A stretch of DNA of 19,792 nucleotides from Scatosoma sp045644545. Its GTDB lineage: Bacteria; Bacillota; Clostridia; Christensenellales; Borkfalkiaceae. Positions 1 to 6,242 of the stretch are shown here, piece after piece. The translations under genes and the position numbers were made by a program. The DNA is taken from the NCBI GenBank assembly GCA_045644545.1, contig JAZRHC010000003.1:1-19792 (forward strand), given 5' to 3'. Every line of letters starts with the position of its first letter. Position 1 is the stretch's first letter. Under the pieces are notes generated by a model, which made no database searches, was not told where the DNA came from, and was given only the letters and a program-made list of their open reading frames with translations.

Positions 1-37
1 ATACGGTAATATGGGCGCGCTTGGAGGAATGATCTAA
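1..37 (+). CDS. ybaB: C-terminal end of YbaB/EbfC-type nucleoid protein (partial)
   Basis: Only the last eleven codons are in the window. They read Y-G-N-M-G-A-L-G-G-M-I and stop with TAA at 35-37. A glycine- and methionine-rich tail directly before recR is typical of YbaB/EbfC, the small DNA-binding protein encoded between dnaX and recR in most Bacillota. The stop lies 4 bp before the recR start, so the two genes are almost certainly co-transcribed. The identification rests mainly on gene order. Confidence 0.6.
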   Translation, partial: YGNMGALGGMI

Positions 38-41
38 GCTT

Positions 42-635
42 ATGGACATCTTTATCGAGCCGATAGGGAAGCTGGTAAACGAGTTTTCTAAGCTTCCCGG
101 CGTAGGAAAGAAAACCGCGCAACGATACGCGTATAAAATTATCGATATGTCGGAGGCAGACGCGCGCGCCTTTGCGGACGCTATACTCGGTGTAAAACGC
201 AAAGTGCGGTATTGTAAAATCTGTGGAAATTTCACGGAAGAGGATACCTGCGGCATCTGCCGCATGCGGGAGAAAAGCGTGATTTGCGTGGTAAAAGAGC
301 CTAAGGACGTTGCAGCGATTGAAAAACTGCACGAATTTAAGGGAGTGTATCACGTTTTACACGGCGTTATCGATCCGCTTGCAGGGGTTGGACCAAACGA
401 CATTCGCATCCGCGAATTGCTTGCCCGCTTGCAGACAGGGGAGGCGAAAGAGGTTATCGTTGCGACAAATCCCGACGTTTCGGGGGATGCAACGGCAATG
501 TATTTGGCGAAATTGATAAAACCTTTAGGGGTAAAAGTAACTCGTTTGGCGCACGGTATTCCTATCGGGTCGGAAATCGAGTATACCGACGACGTAACGC
601 TTACGCGCGCGTTCGTGGAACGCAATAAAATGTAA
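42..635 (+). CDS. recR: Recombination mediator RecR
   Basis: RecR works with RecO and RecF to load RecA at single-stranded gaps during recombinational repair. The 197-residue length is standard. A helix-hairpin-helix (LPGVGKKTAQR, residues 18-28) is followed by a four-cysteine zinc site (C58, C61, C70, C73) and a Toprim domain from about residue 79 to 175. The Toprim acidic position reads VVKEP; this site also varies in other RecR proteins, so it need not signal loss of function. The C-terminal ATP-site-like segment (GIPIGSEIEYTDDVTL) is intact. The ATG lies 4 bp after the ybaB stop. A GGAGG sits about 14 bases upstream inside ybaB, an over-long spacing that suggests translational coupling. 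Confidence 0.95.
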   Translation: MDIFIEPIGKLVNEFSKLPGVGKKTAQRYAYKIIDMSEADARAFADAILGVKRKVRYCKICGNFTEEDTCGICRMREKSVICVVKEPKDVAAIEKLHEFKGVYHVLHGVIDPLAGVGPNDIRIRELLARLQTGEAKEVIVATNPDVSGDATAMYLAKLIKPLGVKVTRLAHGIPIGSEIEYTDDVTLTRAFVERNKM

Positions 636-675
636 AGGATTTAAGAAAGCTTTGCTTTCATCAAAGGAGAATAGT

Positions 676-1659
676 ATGAAAATTTCAGTTTTAGGCTGCG
701 GTCGTTGGGGGTCGTTTATCGCGTGGTATCTTTGCAATCACGGGCACGAGGTGTATTCGTGGGGGCCCGAGGACGATTATTCCTATAAGGTTTTGAAAGA
801 AACGGGGAAAAACGAATACGTAACCCTCGACGAGCGGATCACGCTCACTTGCGATTTAAAAGAAGCGGTCGAACGCGCGGAGGTGATCGTCATTTCCATT
901 TCCTCGCAGGGCTTGCGCGGATTTATGAAACGAATCCTCGAATACGACGTATCTAATAAAAATTTCGTGCTTTGTATGAAAGGGATCGAAGTGGACACGG
1001 GCTCGCGGCTTTCCGAAGTGCTCGTGCAAAGCGGCGTTTCCCAAGATAAAATTGCCGTTTGGGTCGGGCCGGGGCACATACAGGCGTTCACGCAGGGAAT
1101 CCCTAACTGTATGGTAATCGATTCGGCGAATCCCGAACTCAAAAAGAAGCTCGTGGACAGCTTCGGGAGCGATTTGATCCGCTTCTATTACGGGCAGGAT
1201 TTAATCGGCACGGAGCTTGGCGCGGCGGCGAAAAACGTGATGGGAATCCTCGCGGGGATTTGCGACGGCTTGGGCTACGTTTCTTTAAAAGGCGCGTTGA
1301 TGTCGCGCGGGGCGAGAGAGGTTGCGCGGCTCATAAAGGCGATGGGCGGCAACGAGCTTTCCGCTTACGGACTCGCGCATTTAGGCGACTACGAAGCCAC
1401 GCTGTTCAGCCCTTATTCGCATAACCGCGGCTACGGCGAGCTGCTCGTAAAGGGCGAGAAATTTGCAAAACTTGCCGAGGGCGTGCCGACGGCGGCGGCG
1501 ATGAAAAAGCTGGGCGAAAAGTACGGCGTGGATCTGCCGCTTACCAACGCCGTGTACGCTCTTTGCTACGAATCGGAAGGCGAGGATTGCAAAACGGCTT
1601 GCGAAAAAATGCTCGCAAAGCTGTTTGCCCGCGACGCGAAATCGGAATTCTATTCTTAA
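676..1659 (+). CDS. gpsA: NAD(P)-dependent glycerol-3-phosphate dehydrogenase (GpsA type)
   Basis: This enzyme reduces dihydroxyacetone phosphate to sn-glycerol 3-phosphate for phospholipid synthesis. The 327 residues open with a Rossmann nucleotide site (LGCGRWGSFIA; usual form GAGSWGTA). The family segment LGAAAKNVMGI (near 192-202) carries the catalytic lysine. A later segment, GLAHLGDYEATLFSPYSHNR, aligns with the usual GLAGLGDLxxTCxSxxSRN but is clearly diverged. The ATG at 676 has AAAGGAGA at 663-670; the longer upstream reading starting at 652 lacks such a site. It is followed by a terminator, so recR-gpsA closes a transcription unit. Family membership is secure; substrate preference in this diverged form is inferred. 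Confidence 0.88.
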   Translation: MKISVLGCGRWGSFIAWYLCNHGHEVYSWGPEDDYSYKVLKETGKNEYVTLDERITLTCDLKEAVERAEVIVISISSQGLRGFMKRILEYDVSNKNFVLCMKGIEVDTGSRLSEVLVQSGVSQDKIAVWVGPGHIQAFTQGIPNCMVIDSANPELKKKLVDSFGSDLIRFYYGQDLIGTELGAAAKNVMGILAGICDGLGYVSLKGALMSRGAREVARLIKAMGGNELSAYGLAHLGDYEATLFSPYSHNRGYGELLVKGEKFAKLAEGVPTAAAMKKLGEKYGVDLPLTNAVYALCYESEGEDCKTACEKMLAKLFARDAKSEFYS

Positions 1660-1673
1660 AAACTACTTAAAAC

Positions 1674-1706
1674 TGCGCTCTGCTTTTTGGCAGGGCGTAT
1701 TTTTTT
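1674..1706 (+). terminator. Intrinsic terminator after gpsA
   Basis: A ten-pair stem (1674-1683 with 1690-1699, two G-T wobbles) encloses a six-base loop and is followed by seven T at 1700-1706. The sigma-G-like promoter of spoVAC begins at the next base. Confidence 0.8.
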
Positions 1707-1736
1707 GTATAAAAATTCTCGGTTTTCCGCATTATA
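1707..1736 (+). promoter_or_regulatory. Sigma-G-type promoter for spoVAC
   Basis: GTATA (1707-1711), 18 bases, then CATTATA (1730-1736). This matches the B. subtilis forespore sigma-G consensus as I recall it (GHATR, N17-18, CATNHTA) at every fixed position. spoVA operons are sigma-G targets in B. subtilis and clostridia, so site and gene agree. The start point would be near 1743, leaving a leader of about 120 bases. Confidence 0.7.
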
Positions 1737-1862
1737 TAACTATGAAAAGAACGATCGAACAAAACCAAATGAAAACGCGCGACGAGCGGGAGAGCTGTTT
1801 TCCCACAGCAAACGGCGTAAACGGAAACGGTCAAATGCAAAAAAGAAGGGGGCAGGGTTGAG

Positions 1863-2312
1863 ATGACGGGTAAAAACAGAGAAAATTATAACGCGAATTA
1901 TATCGCTTACGTAAATTCCTTCGACCCGCCCACGCACCACACGAAAAACTGCTTGCGCGCCTTTCTCGTCGGCGGGTTCGTGTGCACGATCGGGCAGTTT
2001 TTGCGCTATATTTTAGAAGCGGCGGGCTTATACGGCGACGAGCTTTCGGGCACGGTCAGCGTGATCTTGATTTTTTTGGGCTGTCTTTTAACGGGGCTCG
2101 GGGTTTACGACAGGATCGGTCGAAACGCGGGCGCGGGCTCGATCGTGCCGATCACGGGCTTTGCCAACAGCGTTTGCTCGCCCGCGATGGAGTTTAAAAC
2201 GGAAGGGCTGGTTTACGGTATGGCGGCGAAAATGTTTATCGTGGCAGGGCCGATTATCGTTTACGGCGTTTTGGCGGGCACGATCGTGGGAATCCTTTAT
2301 TTGTTTTTATAA
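1863..2312 (+). CDS. spoVAC: Stage V sporulation protein AC
   Basis: SpoVAC is an integral inner-membrane component of the SpoVA channel that moves calcium-dipicolinate into the forespore and releases it at germination. The 149 residues match the family's usual length. A short hydrophilic N-terminus precedes hydrophobic segments near residues 30-53, 61-83 and 120-149. The central motif AGAGSIVPITGFAN is typical and recurs in related form in SpoVAE (AGAGATVPISGFG), as expected for paralogous subunits. The purine-rich stretch AAGGGGG at about 1846-1851 serves as ribosome-binding site. spoVAD normally follows at once, but here an unrelated hydrolase gene intervenes. Confidence 0.92.
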   Translation: MTGKNRENYNANYIAYVNSFDPPTHHTKNCLRAFLVGGFVCTIGQFLRYILEAAGLYGDELSGTVSVILIFLGCLLTGLGVYDRIGRNAGAGSIVPITGFANSVCSPAMEFKTEGLVYGMAAKMFIVAGPIIVYGVLAGTIVGILYLFL

Positions 2313-2339
2313 AAATTTATTTTGTACCGCGTCGCGCGT

Positions 2340-2368
2340 TTGACTTTCCTTAAAATAAGGAGTATAAT
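2340..2368 (+). promoter_or_regulatory. Vegetative promoter with embedded dyad before the SGNH hydrolase gene
   Basis: TTGACT (2340-2345), exactly 17 bases, then TATAAT (2363-2368). The spacer contains a perfect inverted repeat, TCCTTA-AAA-TAAGGA (2347-2361), in the position of a classical repressor site. It lies inside the spoVA cluster just after spoVAC, so the hydrolase can be transcribed apart from the sporulation genes. Confidence 0.75.
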
Positions 2369-2405
2369 AAACCTATCAAAACGAAAAAGAGAATAAGGAG
2401 GATCT

Positions 2406-3473
2406 ATGAAAATAAAAGAAGTCGATCCGAATTTCGTTATAAACCGTGAACCTTTCACGGAAAACGGCGTGCGATATTATTCCATTCCAAACGAGAATTT
2501 TGCTTTGTACGGCGTATATTACGATAAAAAACGCGAAAAATTCGTTCGTTTAGATAGGGAAATTGCTAAAAAGGTCAACGCGGGCGTGCGAACGTTGAGC
2601 GAACATACCGCGGGTGGCAGATTGCGCTTTTCTACCGACTCTGACGTATTTGTTCTGCAAGCGAGTTACGACTATTTAGGAATAAAGCCGCATATGGCGA
2701 TCGAAGGACAAGGCGGGTTTGCCTTGTTGGAAGAAAAAGAGGACGACGTGGAGCTCGTTCAAATTTTTCCGCCCACACCAAAAGACAAAAAAGGATTTAC
2801 GCTCTCTTGTCATTTGCCACGGGGAATGAGGAATTACATATTGCATTTCCCGTTATATAATCCGATCAACTCGCTCACGATAGGACTTGACGAAAGCGCT
2901 TCGGTCGCAAAAGGCAAAGAGTATCGGAGCGTAAAGAAAATTATTTATTACGGTTCGTCTATTACGCAAGGCGGTTGCGCGAGCCGTCCCGATAACGCAT
3001 ATCAAGGCTTGATAGCGAAGTGGAATAATATCGATTTTTTGAACTTCGGTTTTTCAGGGAACGCAAAAGGTGAAAGGACGATGGCGGACTTTTTGGGCGA
3101 ATTTGATTGCAGCTTATTCGTTTGCGATTACGATCATAACGCGCCCTCGCCCGAGTATCTTCAACAAACGCATTACGCTTTTTACGAATGCTATCGCAAA
3201 AAGCAACCAAACGTGCCGATTTTGTTTATGAATCGTCCTGATTATTACGGCAAAAAAACCGATCGTGAACGAGCAAAGGTCGTGCGGGAAACGTATCGTA
3301 AAGCGCGGGCAAACGGAGATGAAAACGTTTATTTTCTTTCGGGAAAAACTTTTTTTAATAAAGACAAGGTAAATTGTATGGTAGACGGTTGCCATCCAAA
3401 CGATTTAGGTTTCTATCTGATGGCAAAAAAAATCTACAAAAAAATGATTGAAATAGACGAAATATTTAAATAA
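2406..3473 (+). CDS. SGNH/GDSL-family hydrolase (probable carbohydrate or lipid esterase)
   Basis: A 355-residue protein without signal peptide. Residues 1-170 form a beta-rich N-terminal domain like the extra domain preceding the catalytic domain in some SGNH esterases. The catalytic domain starts with YYGSSITQGG (nucleophile S185 in G-S-S-I-T), continues with the glycine block NFGFSGNAKGE and a DYDHN segment supplying the block III asparagine, and ends with DGCHPNDLGF (D327 and H330). All SGNH blocks are present, so it is probably active; the substrate is unknown. AAGGAGG lies at 2395-2401, five bases before the ATG. The gene has its own promoter and terminator, lies between spoVAC and spoVAD, and is visibly more AT-rich than both, which points to insertion. 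Confidence 0.85.
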   Translation: MKIKEVDPNFVINREPFTENGVRYYSIPNENFALYGVYYDKKREKFVRLDREIAKKVNAGVRTLSEHTAGGRLRFSTDSDVFVLQASYDYLGIKPHMAIEGQGGFALLEEKEDDVELVQIFPPTPKDKKGFTLSCHLPRGMRNYILHFPLYNPINSLTIGLDESASVAKGKEYRSVKKIIYYGSSITQGGCASRPDNAYQGLIAKWNNIDFLNFGFSGNAKGERTMADFLGEFDCSLFVCDYDHNAPSPEYLQQTHYAFYECYRKKQPNVPILFMNRPDYYGKKTDRERAKVVRETYRKARANGDENVYFLSGKTFFNKDKVNCMVDGCHPNDLGFYLMAKKIYKKMIEIDEIFK

Positions 3474-3497
3474 AAATAAAAAATGCAAAACGCCGAA

Positions 3498-3533
3498 AAA
3501 GCGCCCGAAAAGCTTCGTGCTTACGGGCGCTTT
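3498..3533. terminator. Hairpin terminator after the SGNH hydrolase gene
   Basis: Ten-base arms (AAAGCGCCCG at 3498-3507, CGGGCGCTTT at 3524-3533) with a smaller AAGC/GCTT hairpin inside. Only three T follow directly on the plus strand and a T6 tract comes eight bases later. It should reduce read-through from upstream into spoVAD. Confidence 0.65.
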
Positions 3534-3534
3534 C

Positions 3535-3563
3535 GCATAATTTTTTCGATTTGAAGCATACTG
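3535..3563 (+). promoter_or_regulatory. Second sigma-G-type promoter, before spoVAD
   Basis: GCATA (3535-3539), 17 bases, then CATACTG (3557-3563). This fits the sigma-G pattern GHATR-N17/18-CATNHTA except for the last base. It sits directly after the hydrolase terminator, where spoVAD-spoVAE would otherwise be cut off from the spoVAC promoter. The start point would fall almost on the spoVAD ATG at 3571. Confidence 0.5.
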
Positions 3564-3570
3564 CTCGTAT

Positions 3571-4560
3571 ATGCAGACGATATTTTTCAAAAATCAGCCG
3601 AGGATCGTCGCGACGGGCACGATCGCAGGCCCTAAGGAGTGCGCGGGAATCGTCGGGAAATACGTGGATAAAACGCTCGACGACGACACGTTCGGGGAAT
3701 CTACCTACGAAAAAGCGGAATGTAAAATGCTGACCTTTGCCGCCCGTCAGGCGATCAAAAAAGGCGGGGCGACCGAAAAGGAAATGGATACGTTCATTTC
3801 GGGCGATCTTCTCAATCAGATCATTTCCGCGTCGTTCACCGCGCGGGATTTCGATTTCCCGTTTATCGGGGTATACGGCGCGTGTTCCACGCTGGCAGAA
3901 GCTTATGCGCTCGCCGCGACCTTTATCGACGGCGGGTACGCAAAAAGGATCGTCGCGGCGACGGGGAGTCATTTCTCGTCCGCGGAACGGCAATATCGCT
4001 ATCCCTTAGAGCTCGGCAACACCCGCCCTCCGCAATCACAATGGACGGTAACGGGCGCGGGCGGGGCGTTTATTTCCGATCAGGGTAGTTCGATTGCGAT
4101 CACTTCGGCGACCTTCGGAAAGGTCGTGGATTTCGGGATTACGGACGTGAACAATATGGGCGCGGCGATGGCGCCCGCCGCTTGCGATACGATTTTGACC
4201 CACCTTCGGGATACGGGCAGAAAGCCCACCGACTACGACCTGATTTTAACGGGCGATTTAGGGGCGCTCGGAAGCCGTATCGTAAAAGACCTCACTTGGG
4301 AAAAAGGCGTAGATATGCAGAGCAACCACGTGGACTGCGGAGAGATTATTTATAAAGTGATCGAGGACGAGTTCCAAGGCGGCAGTGGCGCGGGGTGCTC
4401 GGCGGTCGTGTTCAATTCGTATATTTACGACAAACTGAAAAACCGCGAATTAAACCGCGTGTTGCTGTGCGCGACGGGCGCGCTCCTTTCCACCGTTTCG
4501 AGCGGGCAAGGGGAATCGATCCCTTGCATTTGCCACGCGGTGGCAATCGAAAACGTTTGA
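3571..4560 (+). CDS. spoVAD: Stage V sporulation protein AD
   Basis: SpoVAD is the soluble, thiolase-fold subunit of the SpoVA complex that binds dipicolinic acid. The 329 residues are slightly short for the family. Recognisable segments include KNQPRIVATGTIAGPKE at the N-terminus, DDDTFGESTYEKAECKM (residues 37-53), GVYGACSTLAEAY and the long C-terminal glycine-rich half. Family members usually have several more residues before the Q-T pair near the start. Here the ATG is at Q-T minus one, no earlier in-frame start exists before a stop at 3538-3540, and no ribosome-binding site is visible. It overlaps nothing and is followed 12 bp later by spoVAE. Confidence 0.93.
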   Translation: MQTIFFKNQPRIVATGTIAGPKECAGIVGKYVDKTLDDDTFGESTYEKAECKMLTFAARQAIKKGGATEKEMDTFISGDLLNQIISASFTARDFDFPFIGVYGACSTLAEAYALAATFIDGGYAKRIVAATGSHFSSAERQYRYPLELGNTRPPQSQWTVTGAGGAFISDQGSSIAITSATFGKVVDFGITDVNNMGAAMAPAACDTILTHLRDTGRKPTDYDLILTGDLGALGSRIVKDLTWEKGVDMQSNHVDCGEIIYKVIEDEFQGGSGAGCSAVVFNSYIYDKLKNRELNRVLLCATGALLSTVSSGQGESIPCICHAVAIENV

Positions 4561-4572
4561 GGGGGAAAAGAT

Positions 4573-4956
4573 ATGTTTTCGCAATACTGGGATATTTTAT
4601 ATGCGTTTGCAAAGGCGTTTGCGGTCGGCGGGCTGATTTGTATGATCGCGCAGATCGTGATCAATTTCACCGACCTCACGGCGGGAAAAATACTCGTAAT
4701 TTTTATGCTTGCGGGGGTGGTGTTGCAGGGCTTGGGGCTGTATCAATACCTCGTGGATTTCGCGGGCGCGGGGGCGACCGTGCCGATCTCGGGCTTTGGA
4801 TATTTGCTGGCGAACGGGGCGATACGCGGCGCGCAAAAAGGCTTATTCGGCGCGTTCACGGGCGCTTTAAGCGCGGCGAGCGCAGGGGTGAGCGCGGCGG
4901 TGATCTTCTCGTTTATAATGGCTATGATCTTCAAGGCGAAAAGTAAGAAGAATTAA
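4573..4956 (+). CDS. spoVAE: Stage V sporulation protein AE
   Basis: A 127-residue membrane protein of the SpoVA dipicolinate channel. Hydrophobic segments occupy roughly residues 7-30, 36-60, 76-86 and 98-120. The motif AGAGATVPISGFGYLL is the family hallmark shared with SpoVAC. The ATG follows the spoVAD stop by 12 bp with AGGGGG at 4560-4565, so the two are translated from one message. The lysine-rich C-terminus ends just before a terminator, closing the spoVA unit. No spoVAA, spoVAB or spoVAF is nearby; clostridial clusters often contain only AC, AD and AE. Confidence 0.92.
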   Translation: MFSQYWDILYAFAKAFAVGGLICMIAQIVINFTDLTAGKILVIFMLAGVVLQGLGLYQYLVDFAGAGATVPISGFGYLLANGAIRGAQKGLFGAFTGALSAASAGVSAAVIFSFIMAMIFKAKSKKN

Positions 4957-4960
4957 AGAA

Positions 4961-4982
4961 AAAAACTCCGCGGGAAGCGGAG
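4961..4982. terminator. Hairpin terminator after spoVAE (repeat copy 1)
   Basis: CTCCGC (4966-4971) pairs with GCGGAG (4977-4982) around GGGAA. On the minus strand the hairpin is followed by a T7 run, so it works best for the converging gene at 4993-5352; on the plus strand the T tract is poor. The 22 bases 4961-4982 recur exactly at 5494-5515. Confidence 0.7.
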
Positions 4983-4992
4983 CTTTAAGTTA

Positions 4993-5352
4993 TTATTTTA
5001 CGCTACGGGGGCGCTGTTCTTGGACTTGTCCTATTAAAACGGGATCAAAAAGATCGTCTGTTTTTGGCAACGTATTGCATAAAGCGCATTGGGTTCGGTA
5101 TACTTTTTGCAATAGTTTAAAAGCGCTGTATTTTTTCAAATTCTTCAAATGGGAAATATAAAATAAAATATACAAATCCAATTCGCTGAGATTATTTGCG
5201 ATTTTTAGTAATTCGTCGCGTTTTTGTGTTAGATTTTCCCGTGTTGTATATTCGTTCCAACGATAGCGATGAAACGACCTAATTTTTTGTTCTAAATTTT
5301 TAAAAAACTTTTCCAAGTTAGGAATATCTTTAAAAAGTTCTTTGTTTTCCAT
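4993..5352 (-). CDS. AT-rich protein of unknown function
   Basis: A 119-residue soluble, mostly helical protein I do not recognise. The N-terminal half is rich in Lys, Asn, Phe and Leu. The middle (LSELDLYILFYISHLKNLKK) looks like an amphipathic helix, and one cysteine pair (CALC) lies near residue 87. The start at 5352 is preferred over an in-frame ATG at 5379 because AAGGAG (complement of 5359-5364) lies six bases before it. A TATAAT (complement of 5384-5389) is present, but I see no good -35. The gene is much more AT-rich than its neighbours and lies between two identical hairpin terminators, which fits acquired DNA. Confidence 0.65.
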   Translation of the reverse strand: MENKELFKDIPNLEKFFKNLEQKIRSFHRYRWNEYTTRENLTQKRDELLKIANNLSELDLYILFYISHLKNLKKYSAFKLLQKVYRTQCALCNTLPKTDDLFDPVLIGQVQEQRPRSVK

Positions 5353-5417
5353 AAATTTCTCCTTTTTGATAAGTTCCATTTATATTATAGTATATTTTTT
5401 TGCGTTTTTGGGCGAAA

Positions 5418-5432
5418 GACACGAATCGTGTC
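5418..5432. repeat. 15-bp near-perfect palindrome
   Basis: GACACGA, one central base, TCGTGTC. It lies upstream of the orphan minus-strand gene, about 30 bp beyond its TATAAT. It could be an operator or a leftover end of inserted DNA. No copy was noticed elsewhere in the window. Confidence 0.5.
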
Positions 5433-5493
5433 AAATTTTATTCGTCGTTGTTAATGGAGTGGAGAAAGGTAATTTTAGGGCTCACAGACGATT

Positions 5494-5520
5494 AAAAACT
5501 CCGCGGGAAGCGGAGTTTTT
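5494..5520. terminator. Bidirectional hairpin terminator (repeat copy 2)
   Basis: The same hairpin as at 4961-4982, here followed by TTTTTT on the plus strand (5516-5521) and by TTTTT on the minus strand. It lies just past the stop of the minus-strand yunB gene at 5525 and would end the murG-yunB transcript. Confidence 0.8.
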
Positions 5521-5524
5521 TCCT

Positions 5525-6229
5525 TTAAGGCGAAAGCTGGGCTTTGTCGCCGAAGATATCCGTTTGCAGAAAGGTTTCGGGAATCTCGCCGACGATAACG
5601 AACTCGCCGACCATTATTTCCGTCAGCACCGAAAACCGCTCCGTGCGCGAGGGCATAACGATACTGATGTCGGCAATCACGTTTAAGTATATGGTGTGCT
5701 TGGTTTGGTTGATGCCTACGCTTTCGAACGCCGAGGAGAAATCGCAGGAAACCGAGCTGACGGGAATGATACGAAAATGGATTCGCGGCCCTAACCCCGC
5801 GAACGCTTCAATGCCCGTGAGCGCGCCCAAGGGAACGGGAATACCGTTTAAGCTTAAATTTTTCAAATTGGATTGCGAGATCGACGCGGTGTCCCGCGCG
5901 ATTTTGTTGATTTTGAGTACGTTTGCGGAAACCGCCGTGATGTTGCCCTGCTCGTCGCGCTCGACGGCGACGAGGTCCTCGTAGCGCATTTCGTCGCTGA
6001 GCGTGTAATACACGGCGTCGTTAACGGCAATCGTGGTGGAAGCGCGCATCGTCGCTTCGCTAATCGAAATGAGCACGCGCGTGACGTTGCGTTGAAAATA
6101 GATAAAAATCCCGATCGCGATCACGAGTACGATAGAAAGAATCAGAAAAAACTTCTTTTTTCCGCTCATTTTTCGGCGGGATTTTTTTATGCGGATATTG
6201 CCGTTTTGGTCGTAATAACGCACTTTCAT
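5525..6229 (-). CDS. yunB: Sporulation protein YunB
   Basis: YunB is a sporulation membrane protein of unclear biochemistry, made in the mother cell in B. subtilis. The 234 residues carry a basic N-terminus, one transmembrane helix near residues 26-46 (FFLILSIVLVIAIGIFIYF) and an extracytoplasmic domain with the family features INDAVYY-like (here VNDAVYYTL), IPVPLGALTG and GPRIHFRIIPV. Length and topology match YunB. The start lies 13 bp after the murG stop on the same strand, so the two form an operon. I see no separate sporulation promoter before it. Confidence 0.88.
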   Translation of the reverse strand: MKVRYYDQNGNIRIKKSRRKMSGKKKFFLILSIVLVIAIGIFIYFQRNVTRVLISISEATMRASTTIAVNDAVYYTLSDEMRYEDLVAVERDEQGNITAVSANVLKINKIARDTASISQSNLKNLSLNGIPVPLGALTGIEAFAGLGPRIHFRIIPVSSVSCDFSSAFESVGINQTKHTIYLNVIADISIVMPSRTERFSVLTEIMVGEFVIVGEIPETFLQTDIFGDKAQLSP

Positions 6230-6242
6230 TATTTATAAAAAT

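Noticed and set aside
1742..1861. 39-codon ORF between the sigma-G promoter and spoVAC
   Set aside because: Its ATG lies before the expected transcript start, it has no ribosome-binding site, and the composition is not protein-like. It ends one base before spoVAC, probably by chance.
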